A stretch of DNA of 64,000 nt, from contig MU004189.1 of assembly GCA_010093605.1 (NCBI GenBank), forward strand, positions 1,185,834 to 1,249,833. Reading direction: 5' to 3'. The translations under genes and the position numbers were made by a program. Below, piece by piece: positions 10,126 to 24,456 of the stretch (its first letter is position 1; each line of letters starts with the position of its first letter). The notes beneath the pieces were generated by a model that was given only the letters and a program-made list of their open reading frames with translations, had not been told where the DNA came from and did not search any database. This DNA is from Lophium mytilinum. Lineage: Eukaryota; Ascomycota; Dothideomycetes; Mytilinidiales; Mytilinidiaceae.

Positions 10126-13100
10126 CCCTTATATTTATGCTACCTACTAAATTTTCCACTAGTACTTAAAGTTATATTAAACGGTTTTAGAGCACCTTTA
10201 AAAAGCTAGAACTACTACTTTAGGTATTATACTTCTTCTATATTACTATTAACTAGAACTAATAAGATCTAGACCTATATTAAGTTATATAGTTAATACT
10301 TTATTAGCCTATAGATCTATAGTAGGGCATCTAAGCTAACCTTTTTAGCTATTCTTTTAAGCTAGATTTCTTAGAAGAAGCTAGTATATTAATTAAAGCG
10401 TCTATATAAAATATACTATAAGCGCTTAAAAAAAAAGTAAGGCTTTAGTATTTACTAGAAGAGCTCTTATCTAGTACCTATCTCTAATATAGTATACTAA
10501 TTAAATTAGAAAGATTATTAAATGCTATAGCTATTACCTCTACTAAGGTTATTAAATAGTATTATAAGGCAATTAATAGTATAGAGTAAGTATAACTATT
10601 AGTCTAGTAAGCTACTACTAATAAAGAAGTTAGGCTCTATTAGAGATAAGCTAAGGCGGCTAGTAGCTTAGAACTACTCTATCTAGCGCTAGAAATCTCT
10701 AAATACCTACCCTAGGCTCTATAGAATTATCTTAGTAAAAGTTTTAACTTTAGTACCTCTAAGAAAACTCTTACTAACTATAACTAGATAAATATAAGGC
10801 TAGAAGCTCTCTATAGTATTAATACTACTCTATACTAAAGTTAGATACTTATCTAAGAGAAAGTTAATAACTATAGCTATATTAGTATTAAGATTTCTTA
10901 GTAAAGTAGGTAATTAACTATTTAGAGGGAAATATTTACTAAATTAGGTAGCGTATATAAATACTCTAGCTTTTCTACATTTAAGAAAAATATATATAAA
11001 AAGCTATTACTTTTTTAGAAGTAATCTAAAAGGGGTACCTAGCGCACTATTACGCCTAGGCTCCTACTTTAGCACCCCTAACCTCCTCTAGCCGGCCTGT
11101 ATAATATTATAGTACTATATACTCTAGTAATAGTAAGACGCTACTCTTAGTATACTATTTTAAGTATTATTTTTTAGCGTATTAGATTAATACTAGTAAC
11201 TTAAATTATATAGTGCTAGTAGTAGGGCTTATACTATCTTAAATTATCTTAAAGAAGTAGCTAAGGCACCTAAAATAATAATAAACGCCTATAGTATAAG
11301 ACCTAGAATCTATATACTTAGAAGCCTATCTATTCTACTATACTACCTAGGTATATATATTAGTTCTAAGCGGCTGCTATATTATAGATAGTAATATACT
11401 TAGTTATAGCTAAAATAACCGGGTTGCCTAGAGAGACAGGTAGCGGGTTAACTAAATAATACTTCTATTAGTAATTATTATAAGAGGAGTATTCTAATAT
11501 ATAATTTAGACTTTAGGTACACCGCTTTAGTTCTAGAGATAGAGGTGCTAATTATTACGTTGCTAGAATCTAAGAGCGGGTTTAAGAAAAGAGATAAAAG
11601 ATATTAGCCTAATTAGCGCGGGCCTATTAGACGGCCGATAAAGCCGTTAGATAGTAAAGTATAGTAGAGTAATTCTATAAGATTTAGTAGCTAGAGAATT
11701 AACTAAAATAATAGACTCTAGCTACTAACTATATAGTATACGTGTGTAGTTTATAGATACTAGTATATTATAGAACTAGTTATTATAACTAAAAATATAT
11801 TAAGTACTATATATTAAGTATAGGGTTTTATATAAGTAAACTAGGTATACTTACCTCTTACTTATATACTAGCTTCTATTAGCTTACGTAAATATACATG
11901 CCTACTTTATAATAATCCCTTAGGCTATAATTATAACGCTTCTTTATATCCGCCGGCCTTAGTTTAGTTGGATTAATACTATATAGAGTAATTTTTCTTA
12001 AGTAGAGGGGTAGACTATAGCTCTATAAGGTCTAGTGTATATAAGAATCTTTCTAGAATATTATAGAAGTAGCCTAAGCTACTAAACTACCTCTATACTA
12101 TAAAGGAAGATTCTAATTTCCTACTAATTTAGACTAGAATTACTTATATACCTTTATTTCTAGTCTATATACTTACTATTATAGTACTTAATATCTTATA
12201 TAGAAAGTAATTAAAATTATACTACGCTAGTACTATTAAGATTTCTAGACTATATAACTAATAGTCTATACTATTAGTATTATAGTTCTTATCTTTACTA
12301 TTACCTACTTAGACACTATATTAGAACTTATTATTACTACTACTTATAATCTTCCGCAACTATATAGAGAAGTAGCTAGGCCTATAGTATTCTAGCTTTA
12401 GATATTTTTAAGTTAAGTATTTACTATATTTAGTCTTTCTATACTAAGAGTAGCATAAATATATTAGTATTATCTTCTTTTTAGAATATATAGATTTATA
12501 GACAGGTTACTAGAAAAAGACACCTACTTAGAGAATAGTAACTAATTTATTAGTATAGATATAATATATCTAGAAACTAATTATATTAATATTTTATCTA
12601 ATTAAGAGTCTCTATATAGTCTAATAAGCTCTAATTAACCGGCGCCCGGTATATATACTAAATCCGCAAGCTAAGATACTAGTATAAAGATTTAGCGTTG
12701 CATAGAAATTAAGGCTAACGGTTTACATTATAAAAATAAGAAAAGAGTATAAGTAGAAAAGTATAGACTATAGGTATACTACCCTATATATTAACTTAAA
12801 TAGTATCTTATTAGTATAGTGTTAGTATTCTTATATAAATAGTCTTAGCGCTTAGCTATATATAATCTCTAACTCTTCTAAATAGTAAAAGGTCGCGTAG
12901 GCCTTAGTAATATAGTCCCTATTAGCTTATTTTATAGTTCTATCTAAGTCTATTTACACCCCTAGGTTAACGTATTCTATCTTTAAATATCTTACTAGTA
13001 TTAGAAAGCGTTAGCCCTATCTTTCTCTAGAATGCATAATTAAGGTAAATATACACTAAGTATACTATAGTAAGAGGTATTTAGAAAGGGCCTAATAAGT

Positions 13101-16100
13101 AACTCTTTAGGATATCTTCTATCTATTAACTATCTATTAGCTAATAGCGCTCTATATAAAATAAATAGAATCTTACCCTACTATTATAAAAGTTATCTTT
13201 CTTAAGTTCTATCTAATTATATTTCTTAAGAATTTCCGTAAGTAAATATGCGTCTTTATTTATCTAGACTAAAGCCTAGCACTTCCCTTTATTCTTATTT
13301 AGGCCCTTAGTTCCGGCTATATCTACTAGATATATTTGCTTACCTAAGAGTATTAGCTAATAGATTAGATCCGCTCGGGATAATTACTTATTAATAATAG
13401 TAGGCTAAGTATATCTATTCTCTAATAGACTAGCAATTAGTATATTAAGACTAGCCTAGCTAGTTATAAGATATTAACTACACTTTAAGTATCCGGGTAT
13501 AAGGTCTTTAACATTTCTCCTTTAATCTATTTCTAGCAGTTCTTTAATATTACTAGACTTAGTACTATTACTAATAGTAAAGAGTATATAACCTTTTCTA
13601 TTTACCCTTATAGTACTAAATATAACTTAAGTATTAGCGTCTAAGAATATGCTCTTAGCGACTTTTCGCATAATAGAGTTAGGCTAGGAGAATATTATAT
13701 GCAACTTTCCGGCACTACTATAGCTATCTAAAATAATATAAATATTCTTAAGTTTAGAGTAAGAACTAAAGTTATTAATAAGCCTTTAAAGTCCGCGCTA
13801 TATATTAATATTTATATTCTCTATATTAAAGATATAGTTAAACTTATATAACCTTACTTTGCTAGTACCGTTTAAATTATTAAGGTTAAGCTTTTGTCTT
13901 CTGTTATTAACTATAAGAGGAAATAATAGCTAGTTGTCTAACATCTTTAATATCTAAAGCTAAACCTAAGCTCTAAGCTATAATATCTAGAGAAATAGTA
14001 CCTTATTTTAATAAATATTAAGTATAGGTATTTTACTATCTATATTCTCTCCTCTTTAAAGTTGTCTTACTATTTACCGCTCTTAATAAATTTTTAAAAT
14101 ATACTCTCTAGGGAGTTTATTTACCTTCTCTTTAAGGCGTCTATACTCTTTACTAATTATAAGGTTTTACTTTACTATATTTAACTATCGGCGTTTAAGA
14201 TAGCTATAGTACTCCTTATTAAATTTCTTTTTAGTATTAGTAGAATTTTTATACTATGCACACATTTTTATTAAAAGATTACATACCTTATTTCTTTCTT
14301 TAAGGGCTCTAATTATCTCTACCTTAGTTTTAAGCGTATTACGTTCTTTAATTACTTTATAAAGATTTTACTTAAGTATCTTTATTCTAGATTTAGATAT
14401 CTCTACTTAAGTTTAAAGGCTATCTTAGTCTATAAATATATTATAAAAAGTTTATTTAAGTTATAATACTTAAATCTTAAGAAGCTCCCGGTTTTTACTT
14501 ACTTCTTTAATTATAAGCTTATTATAATACTTAGATATCTTATAAAGCTATTACTTAAGTATCTCTACTTAGATTTAAAGGCCCTCTTAGTCTATAGATA
14601 TTTTATAAAGCTATTACTTAAGTATTTCTACTCGGGTTTAAAGGCTATCTCGATCTATAGATATCTTATAAATAATTTACTTAAGTTGCGGCACTTAGTT
14701 TTTAAGAACCTTCTAGTCTTTAGTTACATTTTAAAGGGTATAAATAAGTATATCTATTTTAATTATAAGCTTATTACAATGCTTAGATACCTTATAAAGC
14801 TTTTACTTAAGTGCCTAGATAATTACTATATAAAGACTAGAATAGTAGACACGTTTAAGAAAATTAAAAAAAGAAGTATATACTCTATATATTCTATTTA
14901 AAAAGCTAGTAAACTTAAAGTTAGTATACTATTCTACTAAGTTGTGTAAGTAGATAGTAAAAGTCTATTTTAGCTAACTAAAGATAGCTAGCTAAGAATT
15001 TATAGTAAGAAGGAGGTTATCTACCTAGTTTTTATAGAGAGGATTATAGGTACTCCTAGAAAGAAATTAATAATACTAAAAAGTATATAAAACCTAGTCT
15101 TAAAGATTTTATAGTACTTAATATACTCTAGTATAAAGAAGCTAAAGAAGTTAATAAAGAGTAGAACGGAAATAATAGTAGCTACTATAAATACTAAGCT
15201 AATTAAAATAATAACCTATAGATATAGATATAAGGCAATAGCTATTAGAAATAATATAGCGGCACTAAATAACCTAGCTAGACTAGGGCGTAAATAAGCT
15301 TTATATAGAGCGCGAATAAGAGTATATTATAAGAGAGGTAAAGATAGTATTAATAGTTAGATAAAGAACTCTTAGCAGTAATTTAGCGCTAATTATTAGG
15401 CGAGGGGCTACGGTAGTAATCTTATATTAATAGTACTATATAAGCGTTCTAAGGGCAATCTTATATTAATATTTAGATAACGGCGTATTCTTAAAAATTT
15501 ATAGAGTAGTATTTAACTATAGATAAAAATACGTATTTATAATAATAGCTATAGAGATACTAGTATCTAGCCTACTAGAGTATCTAAGTAGTTTCTAGAT
15601 AGAGAGAGTATATAATTTACTATATAACTCTTTCTAGCTAAATAACTTAAGCTTAAGAATAAAGACTACTTATAGTTTTAAGTAACTTCTATATTTTCTA
15701 GAATATTTTATAGAATATTAGCTACGCTAAGATAGTTTAATAGTTTAATTATATTAAAGGTAGAGATATATACTAAGGTATCTAATTTGCGTCTAGCTAA
15801 GTAGATATAGAATTCTTTAACTTTATTAAAGGAATTCTATAATAGATAAACTTAGATTTCTTAATCTAAAACCCTCTATCGCCGTAATTACTTACTTTAC
15901 CTAGCGGAGACGGCAGGCCCGCTGTGCTTTAAAGTGGCTAACATTAATAGCTCTAGCTTAGTAGGCGGGTGTTCTATTACTATAGCTCTACTTCTTTAAA
16001 TTCCTTAGCTAATTAGTATAGCTTATCTACTCTTAAAACTTCCTTAGCTAATAATACCCTCTACTATACCTTCTACTACCCCTAAATTTCTAATAAATTA

Positions 16101-19100
16101 AAGAGGCCTTATATATAGTAAGAATATAGGTAAGATTAAAGCTTTAGATAAAGCTCCGGGCCGTTCTAGCTAATTAGAAGATTAGACGGGAGGGTAGTAT
16201 ATAAATACTAGCGTCTAATTTAATATTAATTTAATTTATTTAATTAAATTAGGGCGCTCCTAATTAAGTATTTAGTTTAATCTATTTTAAGAGGCCTAAC
16301 TAATTAATTAGTTAGATCCGAGCCTAGAAAGTATTAACTATTTAGATACTAAAATAAAGCGTAGTATATAATAGCTAAATTTTAGATAAACTCTAAGTTA
16401 AGAGTCTCTTAACTTAACTTAGTAAAGAAATCCACTTATTAGTAAGTATAAAGGCAGCGATACTTTCTTAAAGTAATCTATAGAGGGAAGTTAGTATAGC
16501 TTCTTATATATAGCTTTAAACTACTATTTAGCTTAACTATAGTAAGCTAATATATTACTATATTTCTAGGTAATTAATTAAGTATACTAAGTCTAGTATC
16601 TAAATAAATATAAAGAAGACTATAGTTCTATATCGGCGTGCTTCTAAAAAAGCGTTAAAAACTATAATTTTAAGTATATATTAGCAACCTAAAAAGAGGT
16701 TATTACTCTATATTTTATAAATATTTATTCTAAAAAGATACACGTACTTACTAAATCTACCTTACTATTACTATTCTAACTTCTTTCTTCTAGAACGCTA
16801 GCTACTATAAAAGCTTACTACTTTATGCTATATATCTATTAAGCGCCGTCTACTTAACTAACTATAGCTGCTAAGAACGCATTTAGTTTATTACTACTTA
16901 TAGCGGTAACCTCTACTAGATTATTTATAGACTGCAATATATATATAATACAGTTAAACTTCTAACCTATATAATAGATCTACTTAATTCCCTAGAGGTA
17001 TATACTATATAAAAACTGCGGCTTAAGTATTATTATTTATTAAGCTTAATAAAGAGTATATCTAACGCCTAGAATACTAATAGTACTAATTAGAATTATT
17101 AGTATAAAGCTTTCCTTATATTTAATATTTCTAGAGGGATTACATACTATAGCACTATTAGCGAGGTAATATTATTCCTTCTAGAATCTACTAACTATAG
17201 CCTTTCTCTCTACGCTATTTAGCTAAGATCTAAATAATTAAATCTTCTATTATAGACACGTAATTCTTAGCTACTTATAAAGTAACAGCGCTGCTACTAG
17301 TAGAGATATTAAGATAATAAGCTATTAGATATAATCTTTAAGCTTATCTAGCACTTCTATAGAGAGGGTAGCAGCCTTTTAACTCTATTACTTAGTAGTA
17401 GATATAGTATTCTCTTTATCTATCTCTTTTATAATGCCTAATATCTTATTAGTTTTTAGGCTTAATAATATAATCTAGCTAGTAAATCTCTAAAAAGGGA
17501 AATTAGAGTCTAGTAGATACTAGCGTTTCTCTTAAATTACCTCTATAGTAAGACTATACTCTAAAAGACTATCTTATACTAGTTATCTAAGGGCTAGAAA
17601 GGTAAAGACTAGGCGCTATTAGTAGGCTAGGCTCGCAAATTTTCCCTAAGAATAGCTTAGTAGGTCCCCTTTTTTACCTTACTACTTTTATTACCTTAAA
17701 CTTTCTAAATAATCTATTTATACCTGCGCTATTATATAGCTAATATCTACTTAAACTTTCTAGAGATCTCTTAAGTCTAAATAGCAGTTTTAAATCTACT
17801 TATTTAGCTAAGAAAGCAGTATTAGGGGCTTCTATTTAGGTTTACTACTTATCTAGAAATTTAATGTATCTATAGTCTAATAAATTATAAGATAGCTAAG
17901 GACTTTAGCCTATTACTCTACTTAGACACTAACCTAATTCTTAAAGACCTAGTAAGCTTATTTTAATTCTAAGCTATTTCTATATTATATAAGAATCTAG
18001 TTAAATATTACCTAAATTTTATATAGAATATTACTTTTATATATATTCTATACTCTCTTTATCTTCTTAGGCACTAACCCTCTTTATGCCTTAAGATTCT
18101 ATTACTTTTTAAGAAATTTAAGAAACTTAACTATATTACAGGAACTCTAATTCTAAGGTGTTTCTAATAATACCTATATAATAGGCTGTATAGATAGGTT
18201 AATATAGGCTTCTCTTAGTATATACTAGAAGAGATTTAATATAGATAACTTCTCTTTATAGGCTTTATTAATTCTAATAATCCTAAACTAAATATAGATA
18301 CCCGCGATATCTTAAAGCTTATATATTCTAGATAGTAGCTTTCTTTAATATAACTTATCTAGGATATAATATTTTAATAAGAGAGGAGTTATTATAATAA
18401 TATTTCTTAACTGCCCCGGCTTTAGACTGTATATTCTAATATAGATACTAGATTACCCGTTAACCCTAGAATTATGTATACATAGTTAGAACCGGCTCTT
18501 CTTAATACTATTAATTAAACTGCTTATATTATAATAACTAATATAGAGATTTATACTACTAGGCCCGGCCTACTAATTATTAAAGATGTTGTTAAACTCT
18601 CTAATCTAATTACTCCTTAGTAACGGCGGAATAATAATTAGTAAATTCCCGAGTATTAGCTAAATCTTTATAGAAATGCTGTGCCGCTCGCATATACATT
18701 ATAAGGGATATTAAGTAGTATTACTGCTTAGGTATTAAAGGTGTAGGTCGGCACCTTTATAGAGATACTTTTTATTATTTATTAGGCTATTAGCTTATAG
18801 ACTTCTAGGTATAGACCGGGACCTTTTAACTTTAGTATAATATTCTTCTAACACTGTAACTACCTAGTATATAACTAGTATCTCTATTATCTTTCTAAGC
18901 CTCTATTTATCTCTATTAAATCCGCCTTATATAGTACTATACTAAAGTAACATCTATATAACTATAAGTACTTAGTAGGTATATAGCTATTATTTTAGCC
19001 CTATTATTAAAGACTTCTTAATACTCTTATCTAGAGGTAGCTTAAATAGCGCGTAAGCTTTTACTAAGAGGTCCTCTATTATATACTTAGTTATACTAGC

Positions 19101-19335
19101 TTATATAGTCTTCTCTTAGATTACCTTACTTATATTAACTTTCTTAGCCTCTATATATTTAATTTCCAGCTTACTATATTATATATCTATAGTTAGAATC
19201 TTTTACAGTCTAATATCCTTATATTAATTACTATATTAGTATAATACTAGGCTTTATTTACATTATAATAGTAAAGTTTATAGATCTAAGATTTAAGTAT
19301 ACTAGAAAGTATATTATAGTACTAAACTTAAAGTA

Positions 19336-19345
19336 NNNNNNNNNN
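19336..19345. other. Assembly gap, 10 N
   Basis: Ten undetermined bases inside the AT-rich block. The true distance and even the adjacency of the flanks are unknown, so the 43-kb size of the block is nominal. Confidence 0.99.
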
Positions 19346-19376
19346 GTATATACTACCTGCATTTATATTCTTAAAT

Positions 19377-19475
19377 ATCTTTACCTATATTATTATCTTT
19401 ACCTATATCTCTATCTATATCTTTATCTATATCTTTATCTAGGTTTAGGTCTAGGTTTAAATCTAGATCTAAGTT
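19377..19475. repeat. Hexanucleotide-like simple repeat beside the gap
   Basis: Repeats of ATCTTT/ACCTAT and ATCTAT words run to about 19440, then change to GGTTTA/GGTCTA words. Immediately next to the N gap, this simple repeat may have caused the assembly break. Confidence 0.7.
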
Positions 19476-21989
19476 CTAGTCTAGAAATAGGTGGATAAAT
19501 ATATAGTAAATTTACCGCCCTAGCTCTATTACTCTATAGTTATTAGCTCTTTACTAAAGGTAAAGACTACGCAGATATATAATAGCTTAATCGCGTAGAC
19601 TACCTTTAAATATAAACTAATTCTAAAGCCTATACTATACCTATTAGTTAGTTAATTATTTAAGTTTTCTATTTAAGTCTCTTACTAGTGTTTAGATAGT
19701 TGCTTTACTAAGAAAAAGAAACATCTATCGCTAAACTTAATAGCAAGATTAGCTAATCTTTTCCCTATTAAGAACTATTTCTAAATATTAGTTATAAGTT
19801 CTCTATAAGATACCCCTATTTCTATCTATATATTCTTATTAAACTTTAATTTAATATAGATTTAAATGTTAGCTATTAAGCGTTCCTAAATCTATAGAAA
19901 CTCGCGATATATAATATCCTATATTAATATTATTATAAAAATCTATTAAATATATAGGCCCTAGCTCCGCGCTATTATATCTCTTATAAATAGATAAGCC
20001 GGAAGGATAATATTATCCCTATTACTATTACTTGCTAATAAGAATATATTCTAGGTATTTAGAAAGATCTATTTATAAAAGTTAGCGGCGTTAGATAAGC
20101 TTCTTCTTTTGCGCTAGGTAAACTTATTAAAGACTATTAGCTAGAGTAGCTCTTTTAAACTAGTAAATAGTTTCTATACATCTATTTTATTGCTATTACT
20201 TAAACTAGGTCTAATAGATTTAAAGATATCTTAGTTATAGCGTTCTTAGGCTCTTTTTCTTAGTTATCTAACTATCCTACTTTAGGCTGCGCGTTTCCGG
20301 GTTATAGGTGCAAATATATTACTTATAGAGCGTAGTATCTTCTTATAGGTTAGCGTTATTTCATCTAGAGGGAACTAGAGAAATGTATTAAGCCTCTTAT
20401 TCTTAATTTAATCTAAAAGATCTAAAAGTTCTCTAAAGATAAACTTATTCTAAGATTTATTCTTAGATATTTAAAGATAGGGGTAGCAAGTAGAGAGTAT
20501 ATACTTTTTAGACTACTAATAGCTAAAGTTATACGCGACTACTATTATAGTAAGAAGAAGCAGAATCTTGCATATAAATATAGTTTAATCCTTATTACCC
20601 CTATTAACCTAATAGTATAATATCTTCTACTTTATATTAAAATAGGGACGCTTTTATATAAGCTTTATACTTTAACTAGATTAGTTTCTACTAGTTTTAT
20701 TTTATATTACCGCTAGAACGCTAAAAAGAAAAGGGAGGAAAATTAAAACCTAAGACACGCACTAAAGAATATATAAAAGAAAGTAAAATAGTTCTATATA
20801 ATTATAGTTAGGCCTAAATATATATAGTACTTATATAGAGTATAGTAGATTAGAAGCCTAGTAAGAATATATATATATATAGATCTTGCTTTTACCTAAG
20901 AAGAAATAGTACTACTACTAAAATAATAGCATCTTCTACTAAGAGTAAGATCTAGATTAGCACAAGCCCGCGCTTACCTCCCGAGACTAACTTAGTAACT
21001 CTTACTTTTTTCTTTAATAGCTAATAGAGACTATATCTTTTTACTCTTACCTTCTTAGAGACTCTAAGAATATATTTCTTTTTCTTCTATATAGAATTAC
21101 TCTTATTTATATTATTATAGTTATAGAGAGTTCCTAATTATACCTTAGACTTATTTTAGTTATTACTATTACTATTAAGGTCTAATATAGCTAGCCGTTG
21201 ACTCTAGAATAAGGGGTTAAAATAAGGTTAAATTAGCGTAATAGTTAGAATATTCTAAAAGCCCAACCTACTAGTAATAACTAGGCAACCTTAAAGATAT
21301 TTTCCCTTAAGGCTTTATATAGAAAGTAGTATTAATATAAAAAAACTACTAAAGCCGCGCTTAACTATCCCTACCTCTATTATTACGCTAATTATCTCTA
21401 TTAGGGTTAGTACTAACCTGCTCTATCCTTGCAACGCCAGTACGCTTCTTAATAATTAATCGTTAATTAAATAAGAAGGCTAGTTACTTACCGCGTTTAT
21501 ATACCTAATTATAGCTAAGTCCTTTAAATATATATATTATTATAGTAATAGTAGAGCTAATCTATCTATAAGAAGTTTATTAAGAAGGTAAAGGCTATTA
21601 TATAATTATACTTAGAGATAGGCGCGGATAATAGTTAGAAGCTATAATTCTAAACTATAGCGCTTAAATATAATAGAACTCCTTAAAAAGGTAAGTAAAA
21701 CTATTCTACTACTAGTATTAATATAAGAGATAAGAACCTACTTAAGAAGTTATACTATCTTTCTAGTTTATAAAAGTTCCCCTTATAAGAAGCGTTGCCG
21801 GGAAATAGAAGCCTATCTAAGTAGAGATCCCTAAACTCTATACCTAAATAATATTAGTTAGTAGATACTTTTTAAATCTAGGCGGCTATAGAGTTATTTA
21901 AAAAACTATCTAGATAGTTCTTTATAGGTATAAGTATCTATACTCCCTACTATTATATTTATATACCCTCTAGTTCTAGTAACTATATA

Positions 21990-22450
21990 CCCCCTATCTT
22001 ATCTAGTCTTCTAACTAGCTAAAATAGCTTAAAGCTTTATCTAGAGCTCTATTCTTGCGTATATTTATACTATATATAGGCTGTATATAAGAAGTCTCTC
22101 TAATTTAAAGTACCTTCTTTCTAATTACTATAGTTATATCTACACTATTATATTACTATCTACTATACTTACGTGTCTCTAAGTATACTAAACTATTAAA
22201 ACTTTACCTTATAACGGCTCCTCTATATTAAGTAGCGCCCCCCTCTAGCGCCGCCTAATATATATATCTAGCAGCCGGCTATAGTTCTTATAGAGTAAAG
22301 AATAAAAATTAGTATATAATTACTTATATTATATATATATATACGGCCGCGTTTAGAGAAAGAATTTAGAGTTAGTAGGTAAGTTTAGTAAGTAAATTAG
22401 AGGCGCCGGCTAGAACTCTAAGCTAATTAGAAGATTAGATAAGAGGGGGG
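21990..22450. mobile_element. MITE-like element 1 with terminal inverted repeats
   Basis: Left end 21990-22020 begins CCCCCTATCTTATCTAG. The right end (22421-22450) is its inverse, AGCTAATTAGAAGATTAGA followed by TAAGAGGGGGG. Over about 26 bp the arms differ mainly by transitions of the RIP type. The interior (about 400 bp) has no coding capacity. A related copy lies at 23123-23665. A TA dinucleotide flanks the left end and TTA the right, compatible with but not proof of a TA target-site duplication. Confidence 0.7.
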
Positions 22451-23122
22451 TTACTTACGCCCTTATCTATTATACTAAGGTATAAGAAAATTGCGCCTCT
22501 TCTAGGTATTAGTACTATAGCGTAAAACTAAATTACTACCTAAATAGTTTTTACTATAATAGAATATAGTAGGTGTATACTTCTCTTTAAAAAATAATAA
22601 GTATTATAAAATTACATTACTACCTAAGTATTATTTTATTACGGGAGGTTATAATTTAGATATATTTTAGTTTAAATTTTCTATAATCTAGAGTTATACT
22701 TCTACCTCTTTACTTATAAAGTTTTCTATATACTAGATACTATCTTCTCTAAAATTATATAAACGCTACCCTTAGCACGCTAGTAGATCCCCTTAACCTA
22801 TAATATATAGTAGGCCTAGAATTAGCTTTTCTAGGTAGTAATAGCTACTAACTAACCTATATATTAGCTTAATAGGGATAAACTAATATACTTAATTATA
22901 TAAGGTTAAAATAGCGTACTAAGAGTAATATTTATATAATCTTAGATAAGACTATAACTATAGAATTCTCCGCGGAGATATTATTATAATATAATAGTAA
23001 ACTTATTACTATATTAGTTTATATTTACTATTTAACCCTACCTAGCGCGAATCTACCTATAGAATAGAATATTTAGGGAAAGTCTAAAAAGAGCTATAAT
23101 TTAAGGGAGTACTACTTATAAA

Positions 23123-23665
23123 CCCCCTTTTATCTATCTTTTAAGTAGCTAGAATAGCTTAAAGCTTCGCCCGGGGCTCTAGTCTTAGGTATATCTATAT
23201 ACTATACTATATATAATACTATATATAATACTATATATAATACTATATATAAGGTAAAACTATATAGCCTCTCTATTTTATTATATATTCTTTTTAATTT
23301 CTATAGCTATATATACGCTATTATATTACTACTAATATACCTATATACCTAAGAGTATACTAAAATAGTTAAAACCTTAGCTTACTACTACTTCTTTATA
23401 TTAAGCCTAGCTCTATTCTATTATAGTATATACTTCTATTACTATCTATACCTCTACTACTATCTATACCCTTATCTTTACCTAATATATATACCCCTTA
23501 AGTAAATATAAAGGTAAAGCTTCTTATAGCTAAGCCTCTCTATCTAGCTATATAATAATTAGAGAGAGTATTTAGAATTAGTTACTAACTTAAGTAAGTA
23601 AATTAGAGGCTTTAGAGCAGTAATCTAAGCTAATTAAAAGGTAGTAAAGAGTATTAGAGGGGGGG
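23123..23665. mobile_element. MITE-like element 2, diverged copy of element 1
   Basis: It is collinear with 21990-22450. The left end has CCCCCTTTTATCTATC and then TAGAATAGCTTAAAGC (compare AAAATAGCTTAAAGC). The middle keeps CTATTATATTACTA and AGTATACTAAA. The right part keeps AAGTAAATTAGAGGC and CTAAGCTAATTA before a run of G. An internal expansion of a 12-bp unit (ACTATATATAAT, four copies at 23206-23253) makes this copy longer. No coding capacity. Confidence 0.65.
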
Positions 23666-23735
23666 CATAGTATATAAAGTAAAAAGAGGGTATATAATTA
23701 TCCCCACCTATAGAAAGTAGATAAGGTTTCTTATT

Positions 23736-24456
23736 ATTAATAAAATTTTAAGAAGAAGCTTACTTATTACCCCCTCTTTCTCTATATATTACCCCCCTAT
23801 TCTCTATATATTACCCCCCCTCCTTTTAACTAGCTCTAGGCCCGTATTAATATTATTCCTCTAATTAAACTTACTTATCTAACTTTATAGAAGGCTGCGT
23901 AAAATAGTAAGTATATATTATAAAATAGAAAGGCTGCAGTATACTAGCTATTAGAAGTCTATTTACTCTATCTATTATAGCTAGTCTAGAATTAGACTTC
24001 TTTAAACGGTTTAGGCGCTTTCTATTAGCTGGAATATACTCTCCTGCGCACTCGCATTAAACTATTACCTTGCGCACCTAAGGGGGGCTCTACTTATCTA
24101 TTTTTTTATTATATTTAATAATTATATAGCCCTTATATTTTACCTATATATTAATAGACTTTATACCTTTATTAATAAAGTTATAGCGGCCCTAGGGGGG
24201 CGGCTAGAGGGGCATAGTAGTAAAGTAATAATATAGAGAAAGTAGTATTAATATATTAAGAGAGAGAGTATATAGCTACTTATAAATTTAAATTAAGTAT
24301 AAGCGGGTAAGTAAGTAAGTTTAATTAGTAGAATAATATTAATACGGGCCCGGAGCTAGTTAAAAGGAGGGGGGGTAATATATAGAGTATAGGGGGGTAA
24401 TATATAGAGAAAGGGGGGGTAATAAGTAAGCTTTTCTAATTTTAATTTTATTATTA
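23736..24456. mobile_element. MITE-like element 3 with ~145-bp inverted repeats
   Basis: The left arm (23736-23879) and right arm (24307-24456) are near-perfect reverse complements. Each contains a triple repeat of TATATTACCCCCCT-like words, then TCCTTTTAACTAGCTC, a GGGCCCGTATTAATATTATT stretch and CTAATTAAACTTACTTA. The loop of about 430 bp has no open frame. The G-run and AGCTAGTTAAAAGG word resemble the ends of elements 1 and 2, suggesting one family or shared termini. Confidence 0.8.

Noticed and set aside
9971-10159. 62-codon minus-strand frame as a gene
   Set aside because: The frame is open only because a 24-bp repeat lacks stop words; no promoter, no non-repetitive sequence, and it is embedded in RIP-mutated DNA.
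14686-14901. 71-codon plus-strand frame in the AT block
   Set aside because: Ile/Lys/Tyr/Leu-rich peptide as expected from AT-rich random sequence; no motif.
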